From: Streptosporangium carneum
Lineage (GTDB): Bacteria > Actinomycetota > Actinomycetes > Streptosporangiales > Streptosporangiaceae
Direction of reading: 5' to 3'
Assembly (NCBI RefSeq): GCF_027922005.1
Contig: NZ_BSEV01000008.1
Location: 320,704 to 354,629, forward strand
DNA: 33,926 nt
Shown here: one piece after another, positions 23,278 to 31,012 of the stretch
Layout of the letters: every line of letters begins with the position of its first letter
Numbering within the stretch: the stretch's first letter is position 1
Translations under genes and position numbers: made by a program
Notes under the pieces: model-generated
The model's input: the letters and a program-made list of their open reading frames with translations, nothing else
Database searches by the model: none
What the model was told of the DNA's origin: nothing

Positions 23278-23623
23278 CCGCGGTCTACGCTACAGGCTCG
23301 ACGCATAGCGGGCACGGCTCACCGGAGGCATTCAGTCAGGTCAGCGCGCGTGGTCACGCGGAACGTCGCGACGCTCGTCGACGCCCCGTCGGCAGCGACG
23401 CTCCTCGTCGAGCGGGGTGTGAACATCCGCATCGTTCACGGCGACGGGAAAATCCGGCCACCAGCCCCCTGTTAAAGCGCAGCGCGTCGGCGCCCCCACC
23501 GTATTACAAGAAGCAAAACGGCATTTCAATCGCATTCGCGTGCGAAACTGATACGCTGCGGGGATTCCTGAATATCATTCGTTCGGATGCCGAAGCTCCG
23601 ATCCGCACCGAAGGCATACACCG
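23278..23623. other. intergenic region with a short palindrome; no supported gene
   Basis: About 346 bp. A reading frame on the plus strand ending at about 23474 (VVTRNVATLVDAPSAATLLV then ERGVNIRIVHGDGKIRP) looks protein-like but has no start signal; it may be a fragment of a lost gene. TTCGC-GT-GCGAA at 23535-23546 lies about 80 bp before the next gene in an AT-richer stretch and may be an operator. Confidence 0.35.
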
Positions 23624-24604
23624 ATGCGCCGTTTACCAGCTCTCTTATCCGCCGTACTCATCGGTCCGGCGGCGACGCTCACCGTCCCGGCTGCGGCCGA
23701 AGCCGCCGTTCCCGATGTGGTGCGAGCCGTGCAGAACCAGCTCGCCAAGGGCGCAAGCGTGAAGTTCACGCAGTACGGACAAGTCTACTTCGGCTCCAGA
23801 AACAAATACGACAATCACCAGGCCCGCGTGTTCCGCTTTCAACTGACAAAGAACGGAACGTTGCTTCTCGGCAGGCGTGGAGTCGTCGCGACGGGCATCA
23901 CACGCCGGGTGGAGTTCCACCCCCACCTGCTCCCGCTCGCCAAGGAACACGCCGCCGAAGGCGATCTGGTCTCGCAAAGCCTGATCGCACAGACCCAACC
24001 GCATCGCTGGGTCAACAAAAACGGCCAGTTCTACAGCACGGGACGCCTGTGGACCGCCGGCCTGCCCAAAGGAAAGACATGGGCGGGGCGCGGCAGGCAA
24101 AGCGCCGGAGCCACGGCCTTCAGCGACCAGATCATCAACATCTTCGAGATTCCGACGCTCAAGGCGCTGCTCGCCGACGTCGACAAGCGGAAGTACAACG
24201 TGCCGAACCCCGCCGGCAAAACCCCCGACCTCAAGGTGATCGGATTCTACAACGGCACCATCACGTTCGCCGAACTCTACGAGCTCTCCCCCACATTCCG
24301 CGAAGTAGCCGGAAAACGACCCGACCCGAGTTATGCGAACCTGGTTCTGGAGTGGAACATCTTCTTCGACAGGCGGGGTCTCCCCTTCAAGGTCGCCTCA
24401 AGCTGGAGCACCCAGGAAAAGAAAAAACCGCACAGTGAGGGCGGCGCCGCCATCGATATCCAGTCCTGGGGTGCGGCCACGACCATAACGGGACCCAGGC
24501 CGGCTCAGGCCGCTGTCGTTCACGCTCCCGTCGACGGCCTGCCTGAGTGCGATGACATGGTGGAATTCATCAGGGAGGACGCTCGGCCGTCCGTCAAACA
24601 GTGA
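23624..24604 (+). CDS. secreted hypothetical protein
   Basis: 326 residues with a Sec signal peptide (MRRLPALLSAVLIGPAATL ... cleavage near AEA-AVP). The mature part begins with VPDVVRAVQNQLAKGASVKF, reminiscent of secreted LppX/LprG-like beta proteins in actinomycetes, but the resemblance is too weak to assign. No lipobox is present. Basic and aromatic-rich segments (FTQYGQVYFGSRNKYDN) suggest a beta-sheet fold. One Cys near the C terminus. GAAGG about 11 nt upstream supports the start. Confidence 0.7.
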   Translation: MRRLPALLSAVLIGPAATLTVPAAAEAAVPDVVRAVQNQLAKGASVKFTQYGQVYFGSRNKYDNHQARVFRFQLTKNGTLLLGRRGVVATGITRRVEFHPHLLPLAKEHAAEGDLVSQSLIAQTQPHRWVNKNGQFYSTGRLWTAGLPKGKTWAGRGRQSAGATAFSDQIINIFEIPTLKALLADVDKRKYNVPNPAGKTPDLKVIGFYNGTITFAELYELSPTFREVAGKRPDPSYANLVLEWNIFFDRRGLPFKVASSWSTQEKKKPHSEGGAAIDIQSWGAATTITGPRPAQAAVVHAPVDGLPECDDMVEFIREDARPSVKQ

Positions 24605-24911
24605 GGTTGGAGAGCCGATCAGGTCGTCCTGGGATCGACTTGGCCCCACTTGTTGATCACAGCGTGAATTCATGACGGCTTGAAATGGCTCCGCCCGGAG
24701 CGAGAGTCGGTGGAGTGGGGCTTGAGCGACAACGGAACGACCGGCGGCGACAGCGGGCTGAAGGCCGCCGGGTCACCGCCGCCGGCCGTTCGGATACGGG
24801 CGGGCGTAGGCAGCGCCGGGAGCTTGTAACTCTTCGATCGCCGTGGCCGGTCACCGTAGGTTGGCTACCGGCTGCTTCGCCCTATCTCGGCGTCGCTGTG
24901 CGAGATCCGAT
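24605..24911. other. 307-bp gap, no gene seen
   Basis: This stretch between two convergent genes holds GC-rich sequence with no frame that I can support, no tRNA and no clear terminator hairpin. Confidence 0.4.
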
Positions 24912-25418
24912 CTACCGCGCTCTCTTCGGGACGGCAAACGAGATCCAGACGTCGGGCGGCAGCTCCGGCCGGCCCGGTAGAGGCCTGCGCTCCTCGGTCC
25001 AAACAGGGCCGGCCGCCTTGGCTGCGACTCGACGCCAGAAATGTACTGCGGCGACGTTGGCATCCTGAAAGGCGACCTCCCACACGCCCGGGTGCCGAGC
25101 AAGGACTTCTTGGGCCGCACGCAGCCCGATGCCCGCTCTTCGTGCGCCGCGCGCGACGAAGAAACTGTTCAGTACGCGAGTCGGGCCGGTCAGGCCACGG
25201 ACGAAGGCGAAGCCGACAGGCCGCTCGGTGCTTGTCACCAGGTAGGGCGCCCAGTCGGCATCGGTGAATGCCGTATGGAGCCGGTCGCTTCGAAAGGTTC
25301 CGTCCGCGTTGGGCATGACACCGCGGAACTCGGACAGGTCGTGGCAGAACATCAGCCAAAGACGCTCAACGACGGGGCGATCGGCGGCCTGGGCAAGGCG
25401 CACACACATGCTTGACAT
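24912..25418 (-). CDS. GNAT family N-acetyltransferase behind a putative attenuator
   Basis: 168 residues with the GNAT core: VRLAQAADRPVVERLWLMF at the N terminus, VGFAFVRGLTGPTRVLNSFF (beta4), acetyl-CoA loop ARRAGIGLRAAQEVLA near residues 95-110, then DANVAAVHFWRRVA. The substrate is unknown; some GNAT enzymes of this size modify aminoglycosides or other antibiotics, which would suit the leader. I chose ATG 25418 (AGGGAG four bases upstream); ATG 25409 is possible. Upstream lies a leader ORF overlapping an intrinsic terminator. Confidence 0.82.
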   Translation of the reverse strand: MSSMCVRLAQAADRPVVERLWLMFCHDLSEFRGVMPNADGTFRSDRLHTAFTDADWAPYLVTSTERPVGFAFVRGLTGPTRVLNSFFVARGARRAGIGLRAAQEVLARHPGVWEVAFQDANVAAVHFWRRVAAKAAGPVWTEERRPLPGRPELPPDVWISFAVPKRAR

Positions 25419-25587
25419 GAATCTCCCTGGCAAGAACGGCGAATGGTGGGAGTCGCGCATTCAGCCACTGGTCAGGACCGTGACCTCGGCAGAGAGGTCC
25501 ACCCGCACCAGGGGTACGGCGACCCCGAGCATGAAAAAAGCCTCCTCGGCGGATGGGAATCCACACCAAGAAGGCTTGAATGTGCAT
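25366..25587 (-). CDS. leader ORF (uORF) of the GNAT gene
   Basis: An ORF beginning ATG at 25587 (MHIQAFLVWIPIRRGGFF...) starts about 5 bp after a -10-like TATGTT (25597-25592), so it could be read from a leaderless transcript. Codons 4-17 lie in the terminator hairpin described separately. Read to the end it gives 73 residues and stops inside the GNAT gene. A second short ORF with a strong GAGGAGG site (ATG at about 25532, MLGVAVPLVRVDLSAEVTVL..., 23 residues, stop at 25461) begins just after the terminator. I think the regulatory effect of translation matters more than the peptide. Confidence 0.4.
   Translation of the reverse strand: MHIQAFLVWIPIRRGGFFHARGRRTPGAGGPLCRGHGPDQWLNARLPPFAVLAREIHVKHVCAPCPGRRSPRR
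25534..25577 (-). terminator. intrinsic terminator/attenuator ahead of the GNAT gene
   Basis: On the minus strand AAGCCTTCTTGG (25577-25566) pairs with CCGAGGAGGCTT (25549-25538) over 12 bp, including two G-U pairs, with a 16-nt loop, followed by a run of six T ending at 25534. This is the clearest intrinsic terminator in the window, and it lies 116 bp upstream of, and reads toward, the GNAT gene. Confidence 0.75.
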
Positions 25588-25884
25588 AGAGAACATACCA
25601 GGAGCCCGGCCCCGGGGGGCTTCAACGGGGTGTCGCTGTCCGCCGGTTCCTCAAACCGGCCATCGCCGTCGACCGTTCGTCGTCGCCCAAGCCCTGAGTG
25701 GGGTGCGGCCCGCGGTCTCGGGGCTGTCACCCCCTGAACCCTCGCCCCGTGAGAGCCTCACCCGCCCGCCGGGCGCGTAGGCGGGCCGGCTGTCGTCGGG
25801 CCAAGACCGGTCGACGTCGCGCGTGGGCGGCTCCCTGCACTGTTCGGCCTGGAGCTCAGGGCACGTCGCACCCGGCCACGGGCC

Positions 25885-26394
25885 TCAGGTGACGGCGTCG
25901 TTCGAGTGAGCGATCCATTCGCCCTGTTTGACGACGACGGGCGGGGACGGCTGTGCGGGCCAGATCTGCAGGTAGTGGTGGTTGCCGTCGAAATCCGGCC
26001 GCTCCATGAGCGTGCTCCAGACGTGGTAGCGCAGCCGGTGAACGCCCGGACCTGCGGGTAGCGGAGGAAGACGGCGTACCGCCGCGTCGTCCCAGTCCAG
26101 GCGCCATCCGATCAGGAGGACCTCGCCGGTTGACGACATGAAGTCGATCTCCACGATCTCCTCGTACCCGTCGAGGTCGGCACCCGGGTCGTGGTCGGCG
26201 ATGGTCACCGTGAAGGGGACACCGTCGCCGTGCTGGTAGATGGTCGACAGTTCGGCCATGCCCTTATTTACCGTGACGAGCGCGACGGACTGCTCCACGT
26301 CGCCCACGTCGTCGCCGTCCCCGTCCATCAGGGCGACAGAGCCGCAGTCCTCGATGTCTACTTCCACCCGGACGGTCTCCGCATAAGCGCTCAC
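25885..26394 (-). CDS. hypothetical protein
   Basis: 169 residues if started at GTG 26394 (SAYAETVRVEVDIEDCGSVA). The protein is acidic, with a C-terminal region VHRLRYHVWSTLMERPDFDG and QIWPAQPSPPVVVKQG resembling competence-type ComJ-like or similar small beta proteins of actinomycetes; this is only an impression. The open frame extends upstream to 26652, but that part looks non-coding. No ribosome-binding site is visible, so the start is uncertain. The 25598-25884 stretch next to it shows no gene. Confidence 0.55.
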   Translation of the reverse strand: MSAYAETVRVEVDIEDCGSVALMDGDGDDVGDVEQSVALVTVNKGMAELSTIYQHGDGVPFTVTIADHDPGADLDGYEEIVEIDFMSSTGEVLLIGWRLDWDDAAVRRLPPLPAGPGVHRLRYHVWSTLMERPDFDGNHHYLQIWPAQPSPPVVVKQGEWIAHSNDAVT

Positions 26395-26714
26395 AGCGGC
26401 GAGCGTAGAGTCCGCCACCGACAAACCGGCCAGTTCAGCGCCGATCCCCCACGTATCCACCGCCTTCTCAGAAACCCGAGTACGAGAGGTTGAGTGCCCC
26501 CGCCGTAGCGGGTTCGACGTGTACCGCACCCACGTACTCGGCCATATCCCCGGCCGCCTCCAACGCTGCCGGCGCACCTCCGAAGTCCTGACATAGCCCG
26601 TCTCTCCATCGGAGAGACTCAACATCGGCTGCACGCTCACGAACCGTGGCACACGCTGCCCGACGTCCTTCCGCCTACGCGACCCGTGGAGCGATCACTG
26701 CTCCCACCAGGACA

Positions 26715-26831
26715 CTCGCCGGCCGCAGCCAGGTCCTCACCAATGCCGGAGCCGACCACCACGGCCACCAGCGCCGCGGTGCCGACGGCTTCGGCTGCGA
26801 TCCGACGCCTCAGGAAAGCCGGAGCGTTCAC
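26715..26831 (-). pseudogene. aquaporin/MIP-family N-terminal fragment
   Basis: About 35 residues (FLRRRIAAEAVGTAALVAVV then VGSGIGEDLAAAGE) match the first transmembrane helix of MIP channels of the type found next to arsenic genes in actinomycetes. After that the frame loses similarity and ends, and no NPA motif follows. It is a truncated relic. Confidence 0.5.
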
Positions 26832-26919
26832 CGGCCCGCCTTCTCGGGGACGGAGGTCTGGCCGGGGGTCAGCAGGGCAGACAGGCGGGCCAGAGCACCC
26901 ACGCCTACAAGTCCTACGC

Positions 26920-27214
26920 CGTCGAAGGCCGAGCAGGTCGCACTGTCCGCCATCGGCCAGGACACCGACCGCAAGAGGACAGCTGTCGTCTACGCCGACA
27001 TCGCCAGGCGCAACTTCAGATCGGCGACGTGGCCGAAGGGGTCGCCTACACCCGCCGCGCCCTGGAGTCAGCCCAGCGCAGCGAATCCACCTGGGGACTC
27101 CAGCACCTCACAACGGTCGAGAAGACCCTTGCCGCCCAGGCGGACCCAACGGCCAGAGACCTGCTCGGCGACATCGTCGCTACTCGCCGAAGTCTGGGGA
27201 CGTCTCCCGCCTGA
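26920..27214 (+). pseudogene. remnant of a TPR-type transcriptional regulator (C-terminal part), frameshifted
   Basis: Two frames join to a typical C terminus of XRE/TPR regulators of actinomycetes. The first reads AEQVALSAIGQDTDRKRTAV then VYADIA; after a one-base slip near 27010, QAQLQIGDVAEGVAYTRRAL and then RSESTWGLQHLTTVEKTLAA to the stop at 27212. Adding one C in gccaggcg restores the frame. The N-terminal helix-turn-helix part is missing. Its end overlaps cutA by 35 bp. Confidence 0.55.
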
Positions 27215-27524
27215 TCCACTCCAGATAGTCGGCGGTGCCGACCGTCAGTGCGACGGCGACGATCTGCGGCACCTCATAGGAGTGCAGTTCCCGCACCCGC
27301 CGCGCCAACCGCTCGAACCGGCCGAGGGTCGTCTTCATCAGCACCAGCCACTCATCAGAGCACTGGATCTCTCCCGCCCACCAGTAGACCGACTCGATCG
27401 GCGCGACGACCTGCGCCGCAGCGGCCAGCCGTTCTTCCACCACTGCCGAACAGATTCGAGCAGCCTCCCCTCGGCTGCCGGCAGTGACACGAACCTCAAC
27501 GCAGTCCGAAGCGTCCTCGATCAT
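27180..27524 (-). CDS. cutA: CutA1-like divalent-ion tolerance protein
   Basis: 114 residues matching the trimeric CutA1 family, linked to divalent metal tolerance; the molecular role is still unsettled. Family landmarks: VRVTAGSRGEAARICSAVVE, VEERLAAAAQVV, ESVYWWAGEIQCSDEWLVLM, then HSYEVPQIVAVALTVG and YLEWI. The Cys usual in ERLAACVN is replaced by Ala. The ATG at 27524 is chosen for length; 27551 is possible. Neither has a ribosome-binding site. It overlaps the 3' end of the regulator remnant. Confidence 0.85.
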   Translation of the reverse strand: MIEDASDCVEVRVTAGSRGEAARICSAVVEERLAAAAQVVAPIESVYWWAGEIQCSDEWLVLMKTTLGRFERLARRVRELHSYEVPQIVAVALTVGTADYLEWIRRETSPDFGE

Positions 27525-27565
27525 GCAGCCACACTGCCGAATCGTTCTCATGGGTATCAAGGCGG

Positions 27566-27705
27566 CGGCGCGGCGCGCCGCCCGAACGTGCGGCATAGAC
27601 ACCGGTCTCGGCCGACGGCGGGACCACGGGCCGCCCACCGCACCGCCCACCCGCCGCACCCGACTAACCCGCCGTACTTCGGCCGCACCGCCGCCCAGAG
27701 TTCTC
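27566..27705 (+). repeat. GC-rich dispersed repeat, copy A
   Basis: The segment around ccggtctcggcc, gacggcgggaccacgggccg and cccaccgcaccgccc also occurs, diverged and inverted, at 33780-33926. The two copies align for roughly 130 bp with a few short gaps. It lies between cutA and the membrane-protein gene, with no evident coding frame shared by both copies. Confidence 0.6.
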
Positions 27706-27749
27706 CCACGAGATCTTGTCCGAATAATCAACGCTGGGATCATCCATCT

Positions 27750-28490
27750 ATGAACGCCTTGTTCCGGGCCGCACTCGTGGGAACCGCCATCGGGCTGCTG
27801 GAGGTCCTCATCTACCTCTATGGGCCGGAGGACGACTTCACAGGCGCGAACACGATGCTCCTCGCGCCCTTCCCAGTGGGCTTGACATTGGGATGGCTGA
27901 TCAGGTTGCCACGCTGGAGACAAGTCGCGATCCTGGCGCCGTTCGTCAACATCGCGATCATTACTCTCGCGCTCCACAACCTCACGTTCACCGACATCAT
28001 GGACCTCGGCATGCTCCCCGGGAGCCTCATATTCGCGGCCATCGGAGCCAGCGGTCATGCCACGGCGGCGGCCATGCTGGTTCCGGGGAGCCGGACACTC
28101 CGTTCCTCTGTGATCGGTGCAGTCGTCATCGGGTTCGCCGGTGTGTCCTTGGGTCAGGATGCCATTGCCGAGGTGGCACGCACACGGAGGCTCGCTCACT
28201 CCGGCATCCCCCTCATGGAGCTTGGCGCTCAGGAATACCGGCCCACGCATCTCACGGAATGGTTCGGCGAATTTGAGGATGGGCCGCCATCAGTCGAGCT
28301 CTCCTATGAGCGGCTACGCGACAGATCCGAGATCGAGCTCTATCTCATGCCGGGGACTGCGGCTTCCCCTCAGGCTGCTTGCACCGAGCCTGTTCCGGAT
28401 GTGACCTACAGGGCCGACATACCTGGGGCTTGCCGACAAGCGTCAACGGATGTCTGGGCGCATACTGAGACCACCTATACGACTGCATGA
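27750..28490 (+). CDS. hypothetical multi-pass membrane protein
   Basis: 246 residues. About four hydrophobic helices lie in the first 150 residues (ALFRAALVGTAIGLLEVLIY; TMLLAPFPVGLTLGWLI; VAILAPFVNIAIITLAL; SVIGAVVIGFAGVSLG), followed by a soluble C-terminal domain with two Cys (AACTEPV and GACRQAS), probably outside the cell. No family recognised. A much longer open frame extends upstream, but it is rejected because it runs antisense through cutA and relics. Confidence 0.65.
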   Translation: MNALFRAALVGTAIGLLEVLIYLYGPEDDFTGANTMLLAPFPVGLTLGWLIRLPRWRQVAILAPFVNIAIITLALHNLTFTDIMDLGMLPGSLIFAAIGASGHATAAAMLVPGSRTLRSSVIGAVVIGFAGVSLGQDAIAEVARTRRLAHSGIPLMELGAQEYRPTHLTEWFGEFEDGPPSVELSYERLRDRSEIELYLMPGTAASPQAACTEPVPDVTYRADIPGACRQASTDVWAHTETTYTTA

Positions 28491-28732
28491 TGCCCTTGTC
28501 TCACTTGCCTGTTGTCTCATCTGCTGGCGACGGCTGAGGAAACGTCAAACGTGATCGTGTTACGAGCTCTTAGGCGGCTCCAGGTCAGAGGCCTTCGTCC
28601 TAACCGGAGAGACAGCCTCCGGCGTACTGGGAGATCTTGGGAGATGAAGATCGCGCATCTGCGGCGGCCCTGGACGTTCCTGCCCCGGCCGACCGCTCCA
28701 TCCCCAGGGACAGGCAGCAGAAGAAATCGGGC

Positions 28733-28782
28733 TTGACGGCTGGCGATGCGCGTCTATCGTCCTTTTTAGGAAGCTTTCTTAA
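28733..28782 (+). promoter_or_regulatory. housekeeping-type promoter with a 17-bp palindrome at the start site
   Basis: TTGACG (28733-28738), a 16-bp spacer and TATCGT (28755-28760) predict a start near 28767. There the imperfect palindrome TTAGGAAGCTTTCTTAA (28766-28782) begins, a good operator candidate. The small secreted protein starts 54 bp further on. The rest of 28491-28836 has no supported gene. Confidence 0.6.
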
Positions 28783-28836
28783 CAGAAAACCGCCCCGGGA
28801 CACCCCAAGGTAACCCGACCTGCTGGAGGTCAGCAG

Positions 28837-29157
28837 ATGCGCATGAGAAAGCCCGCAGCGACCTTGTTCGCCACGGTCCTCTTCACCACCGCCGCCCTTC
28901 TGAGCACGGCCTCTCCCGCCCAGGCCAATCCCTACGAGTGCTCGACCGGCACAGACTACTCACCAACTCGCTACTGGTCCTACTGCGCCTACGGCTCCAA
29001 CCGGCATCTGGTCGTCATCAGATTCACCCATCCCAATCCCCAGGTCGCCTACTCGTGGACGGAATACGGCCCGTGCGTGCCGGCCGGACAGCGCTCCGAG
29101 CACACCCCCAACAGCACGGCAGCCGCCAACACGCAGGTGTTCTCCGGCCGCTGCTGA
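28837..29157 (+). CDS. small secreted protein
   Basis: 106 residues with a clear signal peptide (MRMRKPAATLFATVLFTTAA, cleavage near AQA-NP). The 75-residue mature protein contains four cysteines (YECSTGTD, YCAYGS, GPCVPAG, GRC at the end), enough for two disulfides, and is rich in Tyr, Ser, Thr and Asn. No family recognised; small disulfide-bonded extracellular proteins of this kind may be inhibitors or wall proteins. GGAGG precedes the ATG, with its own promoter and terminator, so it is a self-contained unit. Confidence 0.8.
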   Translation: MRMRKPAATLFATVLFTTAALLSTASPAQANPYECSTGTDYSPTRYWSYCAYGSNRHLVVIRFTHPNPQVAYSWTEYGPCVPAGQRSEHTPNSTAAANTQVFSGRC

Positions 29158-29170
29158 CCCCATACGACGT

Positions 29171-29202
29171 GGTTCCCGGCCGCAGGCCGTCGGCCGGGAA
29201 CC
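29171..29202 (+). terminator. terminator hairpin after the small secreted protein
   Basis: GGTTCCCGGCCG (29171-29182) and CGGCCGGGAACC (29191-29202) form a perfect 12-bp stem with an 8-nt loop, 13 bp after the stop. No U-run follows, common in actinomycetes. Confidence 0.8.
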
Positions 29203-29254
29203 TATGCGGCGGTGGGACGGTGGTAGCGAAATGCCGGTGTCATAGGCGCTCAAG

Positions 29255-29836
29255 GGGCTGCCGGACCTGGTCGGTCGCCCTGACCGCCGACGAGATCGAC
29301 CTTCCGGAAGCCAGGAAAGGCGACGAGTGGGGGTGGTTCCTGCTGGGCGACTCCGCACCCGCCGTAGGGGCCGACTGGACGGGAAACGGGAAGCGCCGGG
29401 AGTCGCGAGAGCTCAAGCACCGGGCACGCAAGGCGGTCCGGCCGGTGCCGATCCCGCCGCCCCTGGTCGCCATTCTCCGGAACCACCTCGCCAAGCACGG
29501 CGTGAGCCCCGACGGTCACCTGTTCGTCGGCGAGCGAGGCGGCCCGCTGTCTGAGAGCGTCTATGGGCGCGTCTGGCAGAAGGCCCGTACGGCTGCGCTG
29601 AGCGAAGCAGAGGCCGCCTCCCCGCTCGCCGAACGACCGTACGACCGTACGACCTGCGGCACGCCTGCGTGTCCACGTGGTTCAACGCCGGGGTGCCCGC
29701 CAGCCAGGTTGCCGAGTGGGCAGGGCACAGCATGAACGTATTTCTGCGGGTCTACGCCAAGTGCATCGTGGGCCAGGACGAGCAGGCTCGAAAGCTGATC
29801 GCCGAAGCCCTGAAGCCCTCGCGGAACACCGACTGA
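29255..29836 (+). pseudogene. tyrosine-recombinase (phage/AICE-type integrase) C-terminal remnant, frameshifted
   Basis: The catalytic half of an actinomycete integrase. It begins abruptly near ALTADEIDLPEARKGDEW and includes RELKHRARKAVRPVPIPPPL, KHGVSPDGHLFVGERGGPLS, then, after a frame change at 29650, YDLRHACVSTWFNAGVPASQ, AEWAGHSMNVFLRVYAKC with H and Tyr of the active site, ending PSRNTD. The break is an 8-bp direct duplication, GACCGTAC at 29635-29642 and 29643-29650; deleting one copy restores ERPYDLRHAC. The N-terminal domain and the first Arg box are absent or damaged. It points at the tRNA-Tyr fragment 120 bp downstream, as integrase genes usually point at their attachment site. 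Confidence 0.85.
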
Positions 29837-29906
29837 ACGCCGACGCGCATACGACGCGGACGCTCGTAGATCGCCGTTGACGGTCGTAGACAGTCGGACA
29901 TACGAG

Positions 29907-29948
29907 AAGAGCCCCCTCACCGCGTTTACGCTGGCGAGAGGGCTCTTT
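29907..29948. terminator. bidirectional terminator between integrase remnant and tRNA-Tyr fragment
   Basis: AAGAGCCCCCTCACC... pairs with ...GGCGAGAGGGCTCTTT around a short loop, with TTTCT on the plus side and TTCTCG on the minus side. It can end transcription from either direction. Confidence 0.75.
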
Positions 29949-29957
29949 CTGCTGGTG

Positions 29958-30007
29958 TGGCAGGTGCAGGACTTGAACCTGCGTAGGCTGAGCCGACGGT
30001 TTTACAG
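29958..30007 (-). other. orphan 3' end of tRNA-Tyr (attachment-site remnant)
   Basis: Minus-strand sequence matches a tRNA-Tyr from the anticodon (CTGTAAA) through the long variable arm (CCGTCGGCTCAGCCTACG), the T-arm GCAGGTTCAAGTCCTGC and acceptor ACCTGCC plus A. Upstream of the anticodon (above 30007) the sequence no longer forms a D-arm or a matching acceptor strand GGCAGGT. A tRNA 3' half of this length is what integration at a tRNA attachment site leaves behind. Confidence 0.75.
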
Positions 30008-30207
30008 CTCGTGACCGTTCCTACTGCGGCATGGCCGCTGACCTGGTACGCAGCACGTTCATGGCTCTCCTGCCGCCATGATCATTGCCCGCATATTGCA
30101 CGTCACGGCAAACACGGCCGGAGGTCCATCCAGCGATCGATCACGCTCTCACCGCCCCCTCCACCAGCCGATCAACCACCCTGGCCCATCCAGCGGCGAC
30201 CACCCGG

Positions 30208-30717
30208 TCAGAGGCACATCCAGCAGTAGAGCAGCTGGCCCTGCTCCTTCGCACGACGGGACAGCCCGACAAGGTCCTCAGCCACCGACAGCAGGTACTC
30301 CATGTCGGCCCAGGTGAAGGACGAAAGTTCTTCGATCTGCGCCCAGCGCTCCATCAACGCCGGTAGGCGTGCGTCATCGGCACCGGCAAGCAGGTCACGC
30401 CCGTTCACCGACAGCTCCTGAATGCCCGGCCCCTCCCGGTAAGGCGAGTCCTCCGGCAAGACGTCCAACTCTTCCTCACTTTGCGGTGCTCCTTCCGGCG
30501 GGGGATACAGAGTCACCACGCCGACCAGCTCCGTGGAAAGATCCTCATCACTGATGAGCGCCACGAGCTTGTTCAGGGTTCCCCACGGATCGATCCACTT
30601 AGTCTCCACGGCGTCGAACCCGGCAACTCCGTAAGGCTCATCGATCACACGGGAAGCCTCCGGCCGGACGAGCGCCGCCTCGCGATCGGCGGCTCGGTAG
30701 TACTCATAGAAACCCAT
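30208..30717 (-). CDS. hypothetical protein (possibly DUF1877-like)
   Basis: 169 residues starting MGFYEYYRAADREAALVRPE, a start seen in a family of uncharacterised actinomycete proteins. Notable segments are VAGFDAVETKWIDPWGTLNK and the C-terminal DMEYLLSVAEDLVGLSRRAK then GQLLYCWMCL. The plan recalls DUF1877/YfbM-like proteins, but I am not certain. ATG 30717 is chosen over an upstream start because the upstream part looks non-coding. It lies between two former integration sites. Confidence 0.65.
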   Translation of the reverse strand: MGFYEYYRAADREAALVRPEASRVIDEPYGVAGFDAVETKWIDPWGTLNKLVALISDEDLSTELVGVVTLYPPPEGAPQSEEELDVLPEDSPYREGPGIQELSVNGRDLLAGADDARLPALMERWAQIEELSSFTWADMEYLLSVAEDLVGLSRRAKEQGQLLYCWMCL

Positions 30718-31012
30718 GGAGACGATCCTGTTCAGGTGACGAGAGGCAAGGTCGACATCGAGACTGACGGACAAGCTATGGGATGTGGCCACACTGCGAA
30801 AGAGCGCCGACCACCGATGCCAACCCCGCCGGCTAGGGAGATCATCTGCAAGACGGAGGACGTATCCAGGCGGTACTACCTGACTACCTGATGGAAGCCG
30901 GTACGGACGGTACACCCACCCAGTAGCCGCGCCCCAGGACCTTCAAAGTCAGGGGCAGCGGTTTTCAAGGCTGCTAGGGCCAGAAAGACAGCACGTCTCT
31001 GACCTGGAGCTA

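Noticed and set aside
24675..25068. 127-residue plus-strand frame between the secreted protein and the GNAT gene
   Set aside because: It is low-complexity, has no ribosome-binding site and overlaps the clear GNAT gene on the other strand.
26646..28490. 614-residue open frame on the plus strand
   Set aside because: Only the last 246 codons (from 27750) look like protein. The upstream part runs antisense to cutA and through relics and the dispersed repeat.
29958..30035. complete tRNA-Tyr gene
   Set aside because: No D-arm and no 5' acceptor strand GGCAGGT can be found at the right distance; the anticodon stem does not pair.
30031..30240. short catccagc repeats as a possible regulatory array
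   Set aside because: Only three scattered copies of an 8-mer with irregular spacing; not beyond chance in this sequence.
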